A stretch of 62,345 nt of DNA from Cytauxzoon felis (lineage: Eukaryota; Apicomplexa; Aconoidasida; Piroplasmida; Theileriidae): contig JAIQCW010000333.1 in NCBI GenBank assembly GCA_020283715.1, positions 1 to 62,345 of the forward strand, read 5' to 3'. How positions within the stretch are numbered: the stretch's first letter is position 1; each line of letters begins with the position of its first letter. The notes under the pieces were generated by a model. The model was not told the origin of the DNA. It saw only the letters and a program-made list of their open reading frames with translations, and made no database searches. Below, piece by piece: positions 24,501 through 36,100 of this stretch. A program made the position numbers and the translations under genes.

Positions 24501-26337
24501 TTCGAAATTACTACCAGCGCTAAAACTTGCATCCTTATATATAACTTTCATCTTATTATTATTTCCACCTTCATAAGTTTCAGTTCCACCTACAGCAGTA
24601 GGTTTTTTACTAATATCCAATTGAATTAGTGTTGTATCAGGTTTACCGACTTTCTAATAGTTATAAGAGGACTCTCATGTCAACCAGTAAAACCAGAATA
24701 ATTATGTTTATTATCACTGGTACCATCAGTTAGTTCATAATTAGTGGCGCTAAGGCCTGCAGGAAGTGTACCATCATTCGGTAATTGGTTGTGTTTACTT
24801 CCACCTGGGTTATAGTTTGTTACGGTGGTATCATCAGTTTGACCATCCTTCCTTTGTATCCTTAAAGTACAATTTATTGGTGTCATGCTTATTACTTTAT
24901 ATTTTGAATCTGCATGATCCGTATGTTTAGCATCAGTTGCCTTATGACCAGGAGCTAATGAATTTCTAACACCGTCATTTGTTGACATTATAATTCATAA
25001 CCTGGAAGCGATCTACGGGAGCTGGAAGGGGAAGTAAATAGAAGAGGCCACCACGGCGAGTGGAACAGAGAATGTGTACTAGAAAGAGGATGTTTATTAG
25101 AAGGGACCTTCGGTAGACAACATCTCATTGTTTGATTGATTTAATATAAACAAACCCGTAGATCTAATGCTCGAAAGTCTAATCTGGTATCTTGATTGAC
25201 TCTTATTGTCTAAGTTTGGATGATTAATTTAAATTTCATAAAAATTACATTTTCATTTTTACTGACTTCTTCATTATCTGTATTGTTGGCGTCACGTATT
25301 AGGAATGGTAATGTTGAAGATGCTTTACTAACACAATAGATTTTAGAAACTAATAATTCACCTATGAATATTGGAATATAAATTTTATATTAATTGAATA
25401 TACAAGATGCAGTGGTTGATAATATTGGTGAATTAGGTACAACAACTTTCCCATATACATCAACGATGGATTCCGATGGTAACCTAACGTAAAGTAAAGA
25501 TTAAGACGAATATATATATATATATAATTCAACTCACAATGATGCCCATTTCACCATTTCACGTGATATCTCATCACGTTTACTGTCAATGACGCACTGT
25601 AATAACTCATGCTGTTGTCTAACAATTAAAAAACATAATGCACCTATAGAAAATGTGATTGATAATATCATACAGATTGAGGTCGGTCTTTCCCATTGCA
25701 TGGAGCTCTCCACTCGAGGTCGTCTTGCAGACAGCTCTTCTAATTATTTCCCCCCTCCGCTTCCCTGAGATCAGCTGCGGGTTTTCCACCTGAGGTCCAA
25801 TAACTATATTTCCGCCACGATCTCTGGGAGTGGCTATACTCTTTAGAGATAGATAATTAGAGGAGGCTCCACGCCGAGTGGAACAGACGTGGATTGGACC
25901 TCAGGTGGATAATTCATCGTGTTAAATTTGGACAAACCTTTTCCTCGATTTTCATGAACGCGTCCGCGTATGCAGACATCTTGATTGGTATATGAGTTGA
26001 GATCTTTGATATTGACTCTTTGTACGGATGGAAATTCTCCTACTAGTGAGAGGAGTCCGAATTGTTCAGTATTGAAATCGTCTACGAATTTTTGGTTATG
26101 GTTTACTTCATTGGTATTGGAAGTATCAACGGATTTAGTTTTTGATTTTGGAGGATGGAATTCACCTGATTTATCAGAGTTTGACATTTTTCTTACTCTA
26201 ATACAAGTATTTATACAATTATCTATAGACTTTGATACGATAAAATTACTACACTTTAACTTTGGGTATGATAAACAACGTTTACTTAAAGACTGTACAC
26301 CGAGAATAAAAAACATAAAGCAAATTATGCTAATCAT
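21548..26337 (-). CDS. DARS: Aspartyl-tRNA synthetase, class IIb, multi-exon
   Basis: Charges tRNA-Asp. Exons read in order: a leader, then the OB fold ([54 protein letters not shown]), then the class II core: [91 protein letters not shown], and the final [15 protein letters not shown]. The TSEGG and QSPQLYKQM context fits AspRS, not AsnRS. The first Met at 26337 opens with a hydrophobic stretch ([13 protein letters not shown]). A second Met about 50 codons in ([10 protein letters not shown]) could give a cytosolic form, so dual targeting is possible. A 2263-bp intron (25155-22893) holds a separate gene. Confidence 0.93.
22095..22345 (-). repeat. Repeat block in an AspRS intron
   Basis: Minus-sense modules ([41 protein letters not shown]). 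Lies between two catalytic-core exons. Confidence 0.85.
22940..23023 (-). repeat. Repeat abutting the 3' end of the AspRS-nested gene
   Basis: Short repeat remnant (CCCGTAGCTGATCTCAGGGA on the minus strand) that begins immediately after the nested gene's TAA. Confidence 0.85.
23024..24988 (-). CDS. Beta-domain surface/secreted-type protein nested in an AspRS intron
   Basis: A multi-exon gene lying inside the 2263-bp AspRS intron, same strand. It encodes about four related domains of roughly 150 residues, beta-rich and Thr/Lys/Asp-rich, with recurring patterns such as [40 protein letters not shown] and KYYARG. They resemble the FAINT-like or species-specific repeated domains of secreted Theileria proteins (family analogy, not a search result). 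The first Met (24988) gives no signal peptide; it lies about ten bases from a repeat, so a leader exon may be lost. The end reads GFAGAGAQ, then [18 protein letters not shown] and TAA. Reaching it needs a frame change near 23180. The GFAGAGAQ tail is shared with the PMS1-nested membrane protein. Confidence 0.72.
24998..25075 (+). repeat. Repeat abutting the 5' end of the AspRS-nested gene
   Basis: GATCTACGGGAGCTGG module and GCCACCACGGCGAGTGG module, ending about ten bases from the nested gene's first Met. Confidence 0.85.
25675..25912 (-). repeat. Repeat block in the first AspRS intron
   Basis: Minus-sense modules ([12 protein letters not shown] start, [41 protein letters not shown]) between the leader/OB-fold exon and the [13 protein letters not shown] exon. 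Confidence 0.85.
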
Positions 26338-26469
26338 ACAATTCTAATTTACTAAAATATATCAATATATAACATAAACTTCATCATCTCATTCAAAAGT
26401 AATAAATTCAGATTCTTAGTTGATGGGGTAATGTTAAATCTAATAACTGAACTCTATCGCCCAGTACTC

Positions 26470-27031
26470 TCATGATTTCGACACTTTCTTCTTCTCAGAT
26501 TTCTCCTTTGACTTTTCCGATTCAGACTTTACCTTCTTTGATGATTTATCACGACTTTTAGACTGCTGATCACGCTCTTTCATCACCCTTTTCAATACCT
26601 TCTGTTCCTCTATCAAAAATGCACGAATAATCCTATACATAAATAAACATACATAAACGAACGAGTGTAGTGAGTGAACAGTTGTCTACTTCACTTGAGG
26701 ATAAGGTGAGATGTAGAAGTAATTCGTAGGATTGACAACAGTTCGCTCATAATTCGTTTGAAACGTACCTATCTTTGACGCAAGTATGACATCTTGATCC
26801 TCCATATGCTCTTGAGACTGTGCGTTTTCTTCTCTTGAGGTTTTTATAGAGGTGTGGTCTGACGGCGGAGACTCCTTCAATTGGTCGTTTGCAATCTCCA
26901 CATCTGGGACGTCTAGCAGATTTTTTTACGTGATGGAGTACAAGTTTAGCGCCGGGTGTGACGACCTTTTTGACAATATTGGAACTGGTATTATATTTAC
27001 AGCGTCTACGATATTGTACTCTTTGTACCAT
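26470..27031 (-). CDS. RPL34: Ribosomal protein eL34 (L34e)
   Basis: Large-subunit cytosolic ribosomal protein. Exons 27031-26769 and 26632-26470 give 141 residues in frame. Recognised by MVQRVQYRRRCKYNTSSN, the zinc-type CGDCKRP and CHTCVKDR pairs, VSAVRPHLYKNL, VSRAYGGSRC and RAFLIEEQKVLK. The C-terminal tail is a Lys/Ser/Glu-rich extension. The 136-bp intron is repeat-free. The gene is divergent from the gene at 27268. Confidence 0.95.
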
Positions 27032-27183
27032 TTTTTACTGTGGAAGGATGATATAAAGGAGTAAAATGGAATTAAATATACAATTCTCCTTGAAACAGGT
27101 TTATAAAATTAATGGAAATTATGGTAATTATATAAATTTATAGATTTTCATTAGATTTACTAATGGGGTATCGATGGGCCATG

Positions 27184-27216
27184 CCTACTACCTCTTGGGA
27201 GAGGTGTAATGGTAGG
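27184..27216. other. Short GC-rich hairpin in a divergent promoter gap
   Basis: CCTAC...CCTCT TGGG AGAGG...GTAGG can form two short stems in an otherwise AT-rich gap of 236 bp between eL34 and the next gene. Function unknown. It could be a promoter element or chance. Confidence 0.35.
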
Positions 27217-27267
27217 AAGGAGCACATATATAGGAAATAATAAAAAGATGGATAGACATATCTATAA

Positions 27268-28395
27268 ATGAATTATATATTTATAGTAATTATAAACTTC
27301 ATAAATTTTAAATTTAACAGTAATTCTATAAACATCAACAGGACTTGTACAACACCCTTTTCTAAATATCCATTAGCCTATAAAACATTAGATCTTATAA
27401 AGGTATAGTATTCTTTACTATATTTATATTTATCTTCCATCCTCAATCTTCAGATTTTCGGACGTATATGCGATCCTTCACCCATCGGTAGTGTAATTTC
27501 TAATAATGTCGATACAAACCATACAAAATCCAAAGATTCTATACCTAAATGGAAAAATATACTAGCAAATTCTAAAAATGGTGTAAATTATCAACAATTT
27601 AAGCAGAATGTCACAAATTTACAATTCTTTTGGCCTAATCACTTCAGCACAAATAAAGTTGCACCCTTTCTACTACCATTTACTAGACGTAATACATATA
27701 AAATTGTATGTAGAAACAAACCTGGTATGCCTAACTTCAATCTATCATTGTTTCGTTAAATCATTACAGTTCTCTACAATCTCTTAAAACAACTCAATGC
27801 CGATAACAAAAATGCACTAGACTTCTATAAAATCATACAAAACCTACCCATCGATGATCACGCATTCAGTATGTTGACTAAAGGACTGAGGCTATCTTCA
27901 CCGAGGTCTAATCCACCTCTCTTCCACTTGGCGTTCCACCTGAGGTCCAATCCACCTTTCGTCGTCTTGCAGACAGCTCTTCCAATTACCTATCTCTAAA
28001 GAGTAGAACCACTCCCGGAGATCGTGGTGAAGGTAGTGATGGAAGTGGAGTTAAGGATCTAACCTCAAGTGGAAAACCCGTAGCTGATCTCAGGGAAGCG
28101 GAGGGGAAACTAAATAAAGGAGCTGTCTGCAAGACGACGAAAGGTGGTATTGGGAAAGTGGCGGATTGGACCTCAAGTGGAGGGCTGACTATGATTGTTC
28201 GTAAAATATATTATAATTTTAGGTAGTGTATTTGAGATGTTGAGTAATGGTGGTGATGTATTGACGGAGGAGCACATATCGGCGTTTATACATTACAAGT
28301 CTCCATTGTTAGAGATGATAAATTGGAATTGTTTTTTAATGTCATTATCGACTGGTCCCGATGATTATGATCAGATTTTAAATACTTCAACTTGA
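27268..28395 (+). CDS. Unknown protein with signal-like N-terminus
   Basis: Not recognised. Exons 27268-27402, 27454-27724, 27770-27868 and 28223-28395 sum to 225 residues in frame. The N-terminus MNYIFIVIINFINFKF is hydrophobic and is followed by a basic, Asn/Ser-rich stretch, as in apicoplast or secretory leaders. The remainder is a small mixed domain (FWPNHFSTNKVAPFLLPF, LYNLLKQLNADN, VLTEEHISAFIHYKSPLLEM). The third intron (27869-28222) consists largely of a repeat. It converges with the next gene, the two stop regions overlapping by 25 bp. Confidence 0.75.
27895..28190 (+). repeat. Repeat block in an intron
   Basis: Plus-sense modules, co-oriented with the host gene: [41 protein letters not shown]. 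Nearly fills the 354-bp intron. Confidence 0.9.
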
Positions 28396-28853
28396 ATTTT
28401 ACATAATTTACATTCTTGTATATTATCATTTACATTAATATATTCGTGTCCATTGATATTACAATCGTTGTTTACACCTTTGTCTTCATTATCTTCTTTC
28501 TTCTTTACCTTTTTCTTGTTCTTTTTAATACTTTTAACAACCTTCTCTTCACCGATTCTACTTTTACAACCTTTTAACTCTGCTAACTTCTTCAATTGGT
28601 CACGATTATATAATCTCATGGGATACATATATCCTCTTGGATTCGGTACTAGACGTAATGTCAAAGGTACTTGAGGATTCTTTACAATTTTCACATCTGG
28701 TACTTTTGTTATTTTTAAATTCCCATTTGAAATTTTAAAATCATTATTTAAATCTGATTTTATTACTGATGCTATATTAGCATTTATTAAATCTACATTC
28801 AACCCATATTCTAATATAGCATTAGTTTGCGATATCCATTTACTAGTAGACAT
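28371..28853 (-). CDS. Unknown basic protein with C-terminal zinc-like motif
   Basis: Not recognised. 160 residues, single exon, with a Lys-rich region (KSIKKNKKKVKKKEDNEDKG) and a tail NGHEYINV...CKLCKIQ that could be a small His/Cys metal site. RLVPNPRGYMYPMRLYNRDQ is the most distinctive stretch. Its stop lies inside the last exon of the convergent gene. Only 49 bp separate its start from the divergent lipid kinase gene. Confidence 0.7.
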   Translation of the reverse strand: MSTSKWISQTNAILEYGLNVDLINANIASVIKSDLNNDFKISNGNLKITKVPDVKIVKNPQVPLTLRLVPNPRGYMYPMRLYNRDQLKKLAELKGCKSRIGEEKVVKSIKKNKKKVKKKEDNEDKGVNNDCNINGHEYINVNDNIQECKLCKIQVEVFKI

Positions 28854-28902
28854 TTAAAAATTATAAATTAAATTTATGTAATTTGTTGTAATTAAAATAA
28901 AA

Positions 28903-30189
28903 ATGTTAAATGTATTATTAATACTAATTATATTGACCATCGCAACTACAAAATTAATGAGCCCATTCTATTCGAGGTAATGAATCAATTTCCATAAACC
29001 ATAATTATTATTAGGAAATTTGTACATATAGGATGTGGATTAGTTATTGCTAATATCAATATACCAAATGATCACTTAAAACTTGTTATTATCTTCATCG
29101 CAATTTCAAGTATATTAATCTTCATAATACGTCCATTAAGATTTGGCGTCAAGTATGATGTCGGTATCATCTCCTATAATCTAACCGTATTATTATTCGT
29201 ACTATTCAAACAACCACTCAGAATACTATTACCCATGTTCATAGTCGACCCCGTTGCAGCCATCGCCGGCAATATCCTTAAAACCAAAACCTGGATCCAT
29301 ACTAAAACAGTAAGTTATCTTCATACATCTATTCCACCTGAAGTCCAATCCAACTCTCTTCATCCTGCCGTCAGCTCTCCACCTGAGGTCCAGTAATATT
29401 CCTCATTCCACTCGCCGTGGAGGCCTTCTCTATTTATTTCCCCTTCCAGCTCCCCTAGATCGCTTCCAGGTACTCCACTTGAGGTCCAATCACTACACTT
29501 CCGCCACTCGCCGTGGAGGCCTCTTCTAATTAGTTCCCCCCTCAAGCTCCCGTGGATCGCTCTCGGGTATTCCACTTGAGGTCAATAATCACGGTCTTCC
29601 ACTACTTCATTTTTACTTCTAAAATTTGAAGGAATTTCATAATTTCTGGGGAAACTCGTGAAGATATCTCAATGAATATCAAATGAATTTCTAATGTCAA
29701 TACCTCATTGAAGAGGAATTTGATGATTGTATTTAATTTACTCATCCTCACTTCATTCCAATTCATATTCACTGAGATATCTTAACAAACATGGATTCCG
29801 ACACATTAGTCTTATCTCGACGAAATTAGATTTATAACCTCGAGTGGAACCCGAGAACGATCTCTGGGAGTTTGAGGGGGAAGTAAATAAGAGAAGGCTC
29901 CATGCAATGGGAAAACAAGGTGGAGATGGAGAGTTGGATTGTACATCGAGTGGATTATATATATATATATATATTTCAATAGGTATTTGGTAGTATGGTT
30001 GGTTTTATATCATGTATAATATCATTATATTATGTAAGGAATATTATGCATAGGATAATATTATCATTAGTATTGGTGATGGTAGAGGGTATAATGGATA
30101 GATATGATAACATGGGTATAACATTGATTATAATAATATATTATTATATGAGTATAAGAAATGATTATATGATTGATTTAATTTGGTAA
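28903..30189 (+). CDS. CTP-dependent lipid kinase, dolichol/phytol kinase or DGK1-like
   Basis: Small membrane enzyme, 191 residues from exons 28903-28976, 29015-29309 and 29983-30189. Family marks are SRKFVHIGCGL (the RK..H..G start), IDP-type VDPVAAIAGNIL, then KTVFGSMVGF (the K...GS step) and VEGIMDRYDNMGITLI (acidic/DN motif near the C-terminus), with hydrophobic segments between. These are the conserved blocks of the SEC59/VTE5/DGK1 group, which phosphorylate polyprenols, phytol or diacylglycerol using CTP. Which lipid is used cannot be told. The second intron (29310-29982) holds repeats and the second element. Its 3' end overlaps the convergent Sfi1-like gene by 12 bp. Confidence 0.75.
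29335..29605 (-). repeat. Repeat block in the lipid kinase intron
   Basis: Minus-sense modules including two ExDLxExEGEINRE variants (SDLGELEGEINREG) in tandem. Confidence 0.85.
29615..29828 (+). repeat. Second dispersed element (copy)
   Basis: Plus orientation, about 215 bp, from GAAGGAATTTCATAATTTC to CTTATCTCGACGAAATTAG. Bordered on both sides by first-repeat modules, inside the lipid kinase intron. Confidence 0.88.
29832..29955 (+). repeat. Repeat block closing the lipid kinase intron
   Basis: Plus-sense modules (CCTCGAGTGGAACCCGAGAA, GGCTCCATGCAATGGG), then an (AT)n tract before the splice acceptor. Confidence 0.8.
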
Positions 30190-33100
30190 TAATAATGATT
30201 TGAATATAGAGAAGATAAATTTCATTAATTTGAATTTTTTTGTATCAATAAATAATAATGATCTATGATGACATAATTTATACCATTTAGATAATAAAGT
30301 ATAATCTTTTAATAAATTAATACCATTTAATATACGATAAGTATTAATAAATAAATTAATATCATTCATAGTATTAATATCACAATAAATTAAATTACAA
30401 TGATTTTTCCATAAATGTAATATTTTTATTAATTTAATTAATATAATTTTACATTTAAATTGATATATAATACGTTGTTTAATAGGTATATCAATTAAAT
30501 TTATAATAAATATACGTTTAATCCAATAATTATTATATGAAGATAAATATTTCCAATAAATAAAATATGTTTTTATTAATCTTTTATTAAATATTAATAA
30601 TAATTTATTATAATTTTTATATAATTTTAATATATTTATACCAATATTAATACGATATATTTTTAAATTTGATAATATTTTTATATTTTTATATAATATT
30701 TTATTATTTATTAATTCATTTAATTTTATAGAATTTATTTTATATTTTATAAATTCATTTATTATTTCTTTATAAATTAATTTTTTATATTTTATTAATA
30801 TAAAATTTAATTTATTTATACCACTTATTATTCTTATTATATAAAATAAATTTGATTTTAATCTATTATTATCTATACGTTTTATTAATATTATATTTAA
30901 TATTATATTCATATAATATAATTTTATATTTTCATTATTTAAATTATTAATCATTATCTTAATCTTATTCAATTCATTATTCTTTAATATTATACCACGC
31001 CATATCAATATATAACGTATCAATATATTATTATTATATATCCTTAACACATAATCCATATTCTTACGATCTATCATTACCTCATTATATACACTCAACC
31101 ATCTACTTATCGAATTATCCAACAACATCAATTCATAACTATAGAAATATAATGAAGGTATTACACCTGAGGTTACAATCCAACTCTTCTTCCCATTGCA
31201 TGGAGCCTCCTCTATTTACCTCCCCCTCCGCTTCCCTGAGATCAGCTGCGGGTTCTACTTGAGGTCCAGTACTACTCTTCAAACACATCTTGAAGAGGTT
31301 AAAGATAAATATGAAATTAAACTTGGGGAAATTAGTCCATACACAGCACGTCCTGATGGTGGTCAAATTAGTGTTTCAGCAATAGAGCAACAAAATGGTA
31401 CCCCTCAATTTAAAGGTTTTAAACATGAAGTTGGATCAAGTGGTGTTATAAATCTTGTTACTATACATGGTCACGCAATAGTGGCCAATCCAGAAATTAA
31501 TAACACTGTCCTTCAAGGTAAAAAATACGTATTTGTATATTTTGAAAAGACTGACGCGGAGAATGATCGTAAGAAACCTCTGTTGATATGTTTATCTCAA
31601 AATGGTCAAGCAGGATCCGGTAATAAATGGTATAAACGTGTGAAGACTAGTGGTCAAAATACATGGACGGATGAGAGTATTGGTAGTACTATAGCTCCAG
31701 ATAACATTTCCGGATTTGCAACAAACCTCACTCAAATTAAAGATAACCTTGGTAATGGTGGTATTGCAGATAAAGGTTATCTTAGTAGATGTAACCTCGA
31801 GTGAAAGTGGAACCTGGAAGCGATCTATGGGAGCTGGAAGGGGAGGTAAATAGAAGAGGCCACCACGGCGAGTGGAAGAAGAGTTGGATTGGACCTCGAG
31901 TGGAGAGCTCTCTGCAAGAGGAAGGAAGGACCTAAGGTGGAACGGCGAGTGGAACAGTAGTTGTAACCTCGGGTGGAGGCGTGTGAATATCAACATACTT
32001 GTATTTGATGGTATTGAGGTTAAATTTTCGTGTAGTTTTGGTATTGGTATAATGTTTGAGTGAGAGGTATGATTTCCAGATGAGTTTGATGGGTGTATGT
32101 ATGAAGGATTTGAGTATGAATTTGCATTTGATGATAAGGTGCCAGGAGTGTAGATGTTTATATAATATAAGTTGTTGATTGATGATGTGTATATTATTAA
32201 TGATTTCATTTCTTTTATTGGTACGGAATTGTGTTAATTCATACCAATGATTGAAAATATTGGGTAAAATATATAATTTTAATGTATTAATATATAATAA
32301 TTTAATATTATTAATAATATGAATATAATTTAACCATTTTTTAATAATAATATATTTTAATTTAATAAATTTAATAAAATTATAATAATTATTAAATAAT
32401 AAACCCCATTTTGATAATTTTAATTTATTTTTCTTATATAAATTTATATTAAAATATAATTTTATAAATGGATATGATAATTGTTTTAAATAAATAAAAT
32501 TTATAATATTAAAAAATTTATTAAATTTATTAAATTTTTTATTATTTATTATATTTATTAATTTATACCAATTATTAAATATATTTAATTTATTTATATT
32601 TTTATTTATTAATTTTATATTTTCTATTATATTATTATCTAATTTACGTTTTTTATTTATTATTATTGTTATTAATTTCCATTCATAATAATATATACTC
32701 ATCATTCTTTTATAATATTTTATATATATTAATCTCCATATCGGTACTTTCAATTCTATTAATTTATTTATATTTAATGGGGTTAAATTACCCAATAACA
32801 CCACATTTTTATATAATTTATCATAATTATAATTAAATAATTTATTTAAATATAATTTATGTAATAATAATTTAATATCATTATTATAATTTATATTATC
32901 ATTAATATAATTATTTAATTTATATTCATATAATAACATAGTACATGATACACGTATATCAATCATTTCTTTAGATGATAATTTATCCAATAATTTAATT
33001 AAAAAATCATTATTATTATAACCATATTCATTCATTAATTCATTACTACGAATCTTTAAATTCAATAATAATAATATAAATGATTCAACCTCACTACGTA

Positions 33101-36100
33101 ATGGTATCGTCAATAAATATAACATATTCAATGATAATGTATATGAATCATCCAATGATTTATCATAAGGTATACTAAATATCTCATGCAATAAACGAAT
33201 ACGAATCTTGTCATTATACATTAATCTATCATATAAACAATCCAATACATACGAACATATATATAATAAACAACGATCCTTTATCATACCTATAAGCAAT
33301 TTGTATTTTCAAACCAATCAGATTCCAATCCACCTGAGGTCTTACCACCTCTTTTCGTCCTGCCGTCAGCTTCTTTATTTACTTCCCCCTCCGCTTCCCG
33401 TAGATCAGCTACGGGTATTCCACTGGATGTTACATCTACTAAGATAACCTACATCATGATCAGTAAGTCCACCTTTAATTCCTTCGAGTTTTCCTTCAAG
33501 GTCAGCATTAATTTCACCTGGATCTATAGTATTATAACTGGTATCACCACCAGGGGCTGCATTCTCCCATCTATTTTGACCGCCGGTATTCGTACGTTTA
33601 TACCATTTATTCTTCTGACTATTACCTTTTCCGCCATCTTGAGATAAACATATCAATAGAGGTTTTTTAAGTTCACCATCATTATTTGCATAATATACAT
33701 ATACATATTGTTTATCCGCAAGATCATTGGGTTGTATATATATCTTATTTCCATGTATTTTAACTTTATTTATATTCACCTGAGCGGTAAAACTGTGCTT
33801 ATAGCCCTTGAAATTTGTACCAGATTGTAATCCTTCAACAGTAACTTCTTTATTACCAGTCCGATATTTAATTGTATCAGTAGTTCCTGTACCTTTAGCA
33901 GCATAATCCAATTTTACAACAAGTTCTGGTTTTTTATAACCTGTATCTTGAGTACCACCAAGGTCATTTTTAATTCTGCTGAGGTTAGTTTCAAATGTGG
34001 AAATATTTCCTGGATCTGCATTGCTACCAATATCGGTACTAGTGCTCCATGTATACCCTCCACCATCTGATTTCTTACGTTCATACCATGTTTTACCACT
34101 ACCAGTGTCTTTCAAGCATATTAAATATGGCTTTTCATATTTTGCATCCGTATCATGAAAATATACATACACGTATTGTTTACCAGTAATAGTTCCACCA
34201 TTGTTTAACTCTGTGATACCTTTTATTGCGTGCCCATGTACCGTCATACGGTTCACAGTTTTGCCATTGATGTCATGTTTAAAACCTTTATAATTAATAC
34301 CAGCTTGTGGATTTACTGCTGTAACAGTTATTTTATCTTCATCATCGGTATCATTACCGGGTCGTGCTTTGTAACCATTCTGATTCTCAAGTTTAACTTC
34401 ATATTTATTTTTGAGACCTTCAAGATGACCTTGAAGAGTAGTACTGTACCTCAAGTGGAGAACCCGCAGCTGATCTCAGGGAAGCGGAGGGGGAGGTAAA
34501 TAAAAGAGCTGTCTGCAAGACGAAGGAAGATGTACAAGGAGATGGTGATTGAACCTCGGTGGAGGAGACGTACAAGACGGTGTATAACAAACCTTGTATT
34601 TCTTTTAATTTTTGGATTTATTGATTGCTGATTTGAAGATATTAAAGTGATAATGTAGTAGTGTATGATATCTTTTTGTATTGAAGGTATTTAAAATTGT
34701 ATTTTTTTCATTGATTTTATTTTGATAGACATTTTGTAGTGTACGGAATGTGATGGATAAAAGATATCTATTCCAACTAATATCAGCTAATAATAATAAA
34801 TCTTTTTATTATTTTTTATATTCTACATAATTTTTTAATGCATTCATAGCATTTATAATTCTTCTTCTTTTACAATAATTTATACCCAATTCTTCAATTT
34901 TTATATTATTTAATACCGATATATTATTTAATGTCAATTTTAATAATACATTACGTTTCATACCCCTAATTATTATATCAATTATAATCTCTATACTATT
35001 CATTATATTATTCTTCATCATCACCCTATTCCTCATACATAACAATACACCACTCATCCTCATACAATCCAATTCATAACGTAATAAACGCTCCTTACCA
35101 TTCAATAATATCCTCATATCCTTGTTACGCTTCCTATATATTTATATTCAAATGAACACTTATCCACTCGAAGTCCAATCCACTCCACCTGAGGTTACAA
35201 CCAGTGTTCCACTCGCCGTGGAGGCTTCTTCTAATTACCTATCTCCAAAGAGTATAGCCACTCCCGGAGATCGTGGCGGAAGTGTAGTGATTGGATCATC
35301 CATCATGTGAATGATGGAAGATGGTGATAAGGATATGTTGGATGTAACCTCGAGTGGAATGAAGAGTAGTACTGGACCTCGAGTGGAAAACCCGAGAGCG
35401 ATCTATGGGAGTCGAGGTGAGGTAAATAGAAGAGCTGTCTGCAAGACGACGAAAGGTGGACTTGTAACCTCGAGTGGAAAAAATGGGGTAAAAGAGGGTT
35501 CTGGTGATAATAAACACCATAATAATAATCAACCCCATGATATAGATAATAAACACCATAATACTAATATACCCGACAAATATCCCCATAATTCTCCACT
35601 TGAGGTTACCTCCACCGTTGGTCGTCCTGCCGTCAGCTCTTCGAATTACCTATCTCTAAAGAGTAATGCCACTCCCAGAGGAAGGTAGTGATGGATCATC
35701 CATCATGGGAATGATGAGAGATGGTGCTAAGGATGTGTTGGATGCAACCTCAAGTGGACTACCCGCAGCTGATCTCAGGGAAGCGAAGGGACAACTAAAT
35801 AGAAGAGGCACCACGCCTAGTGGAATGACCTCAGGTGGAGAAGCTGACGGCAGGACGAAGAGAGTAGTACTAGACTTCGAGTGGAGACGAGTGGAATATA
35901 TTAGACGTACAGTTCAAAGAGGCATTTGGATTTGAGTGTGTGTATATATTTATTTTTGGCGACTTTATCATTTTTGATTAGTTCCCAGCATTTCATAGTG
36001 ATTGAGAGTAATGATAAATTTAATTGATTACGTAATATATTTTCTTTCTATATGATATTTATATTAATAATTTTATTAAATTTAAACATACTGATTTTAT

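Noticed and set aside
28371..28853. Call as a transcription elongation factor from its C-terminal H...CxxC
   Set aside because: Only one Cys pair is present and the spacing does not match a TFIIS-type zinc ribbon.
35311..35935. Plus-strand frames made of repeat peptides
   Set aside because: They consist wholly of repeat modules in an intron of the Sfi1-like gene. No unique sequence or start context.
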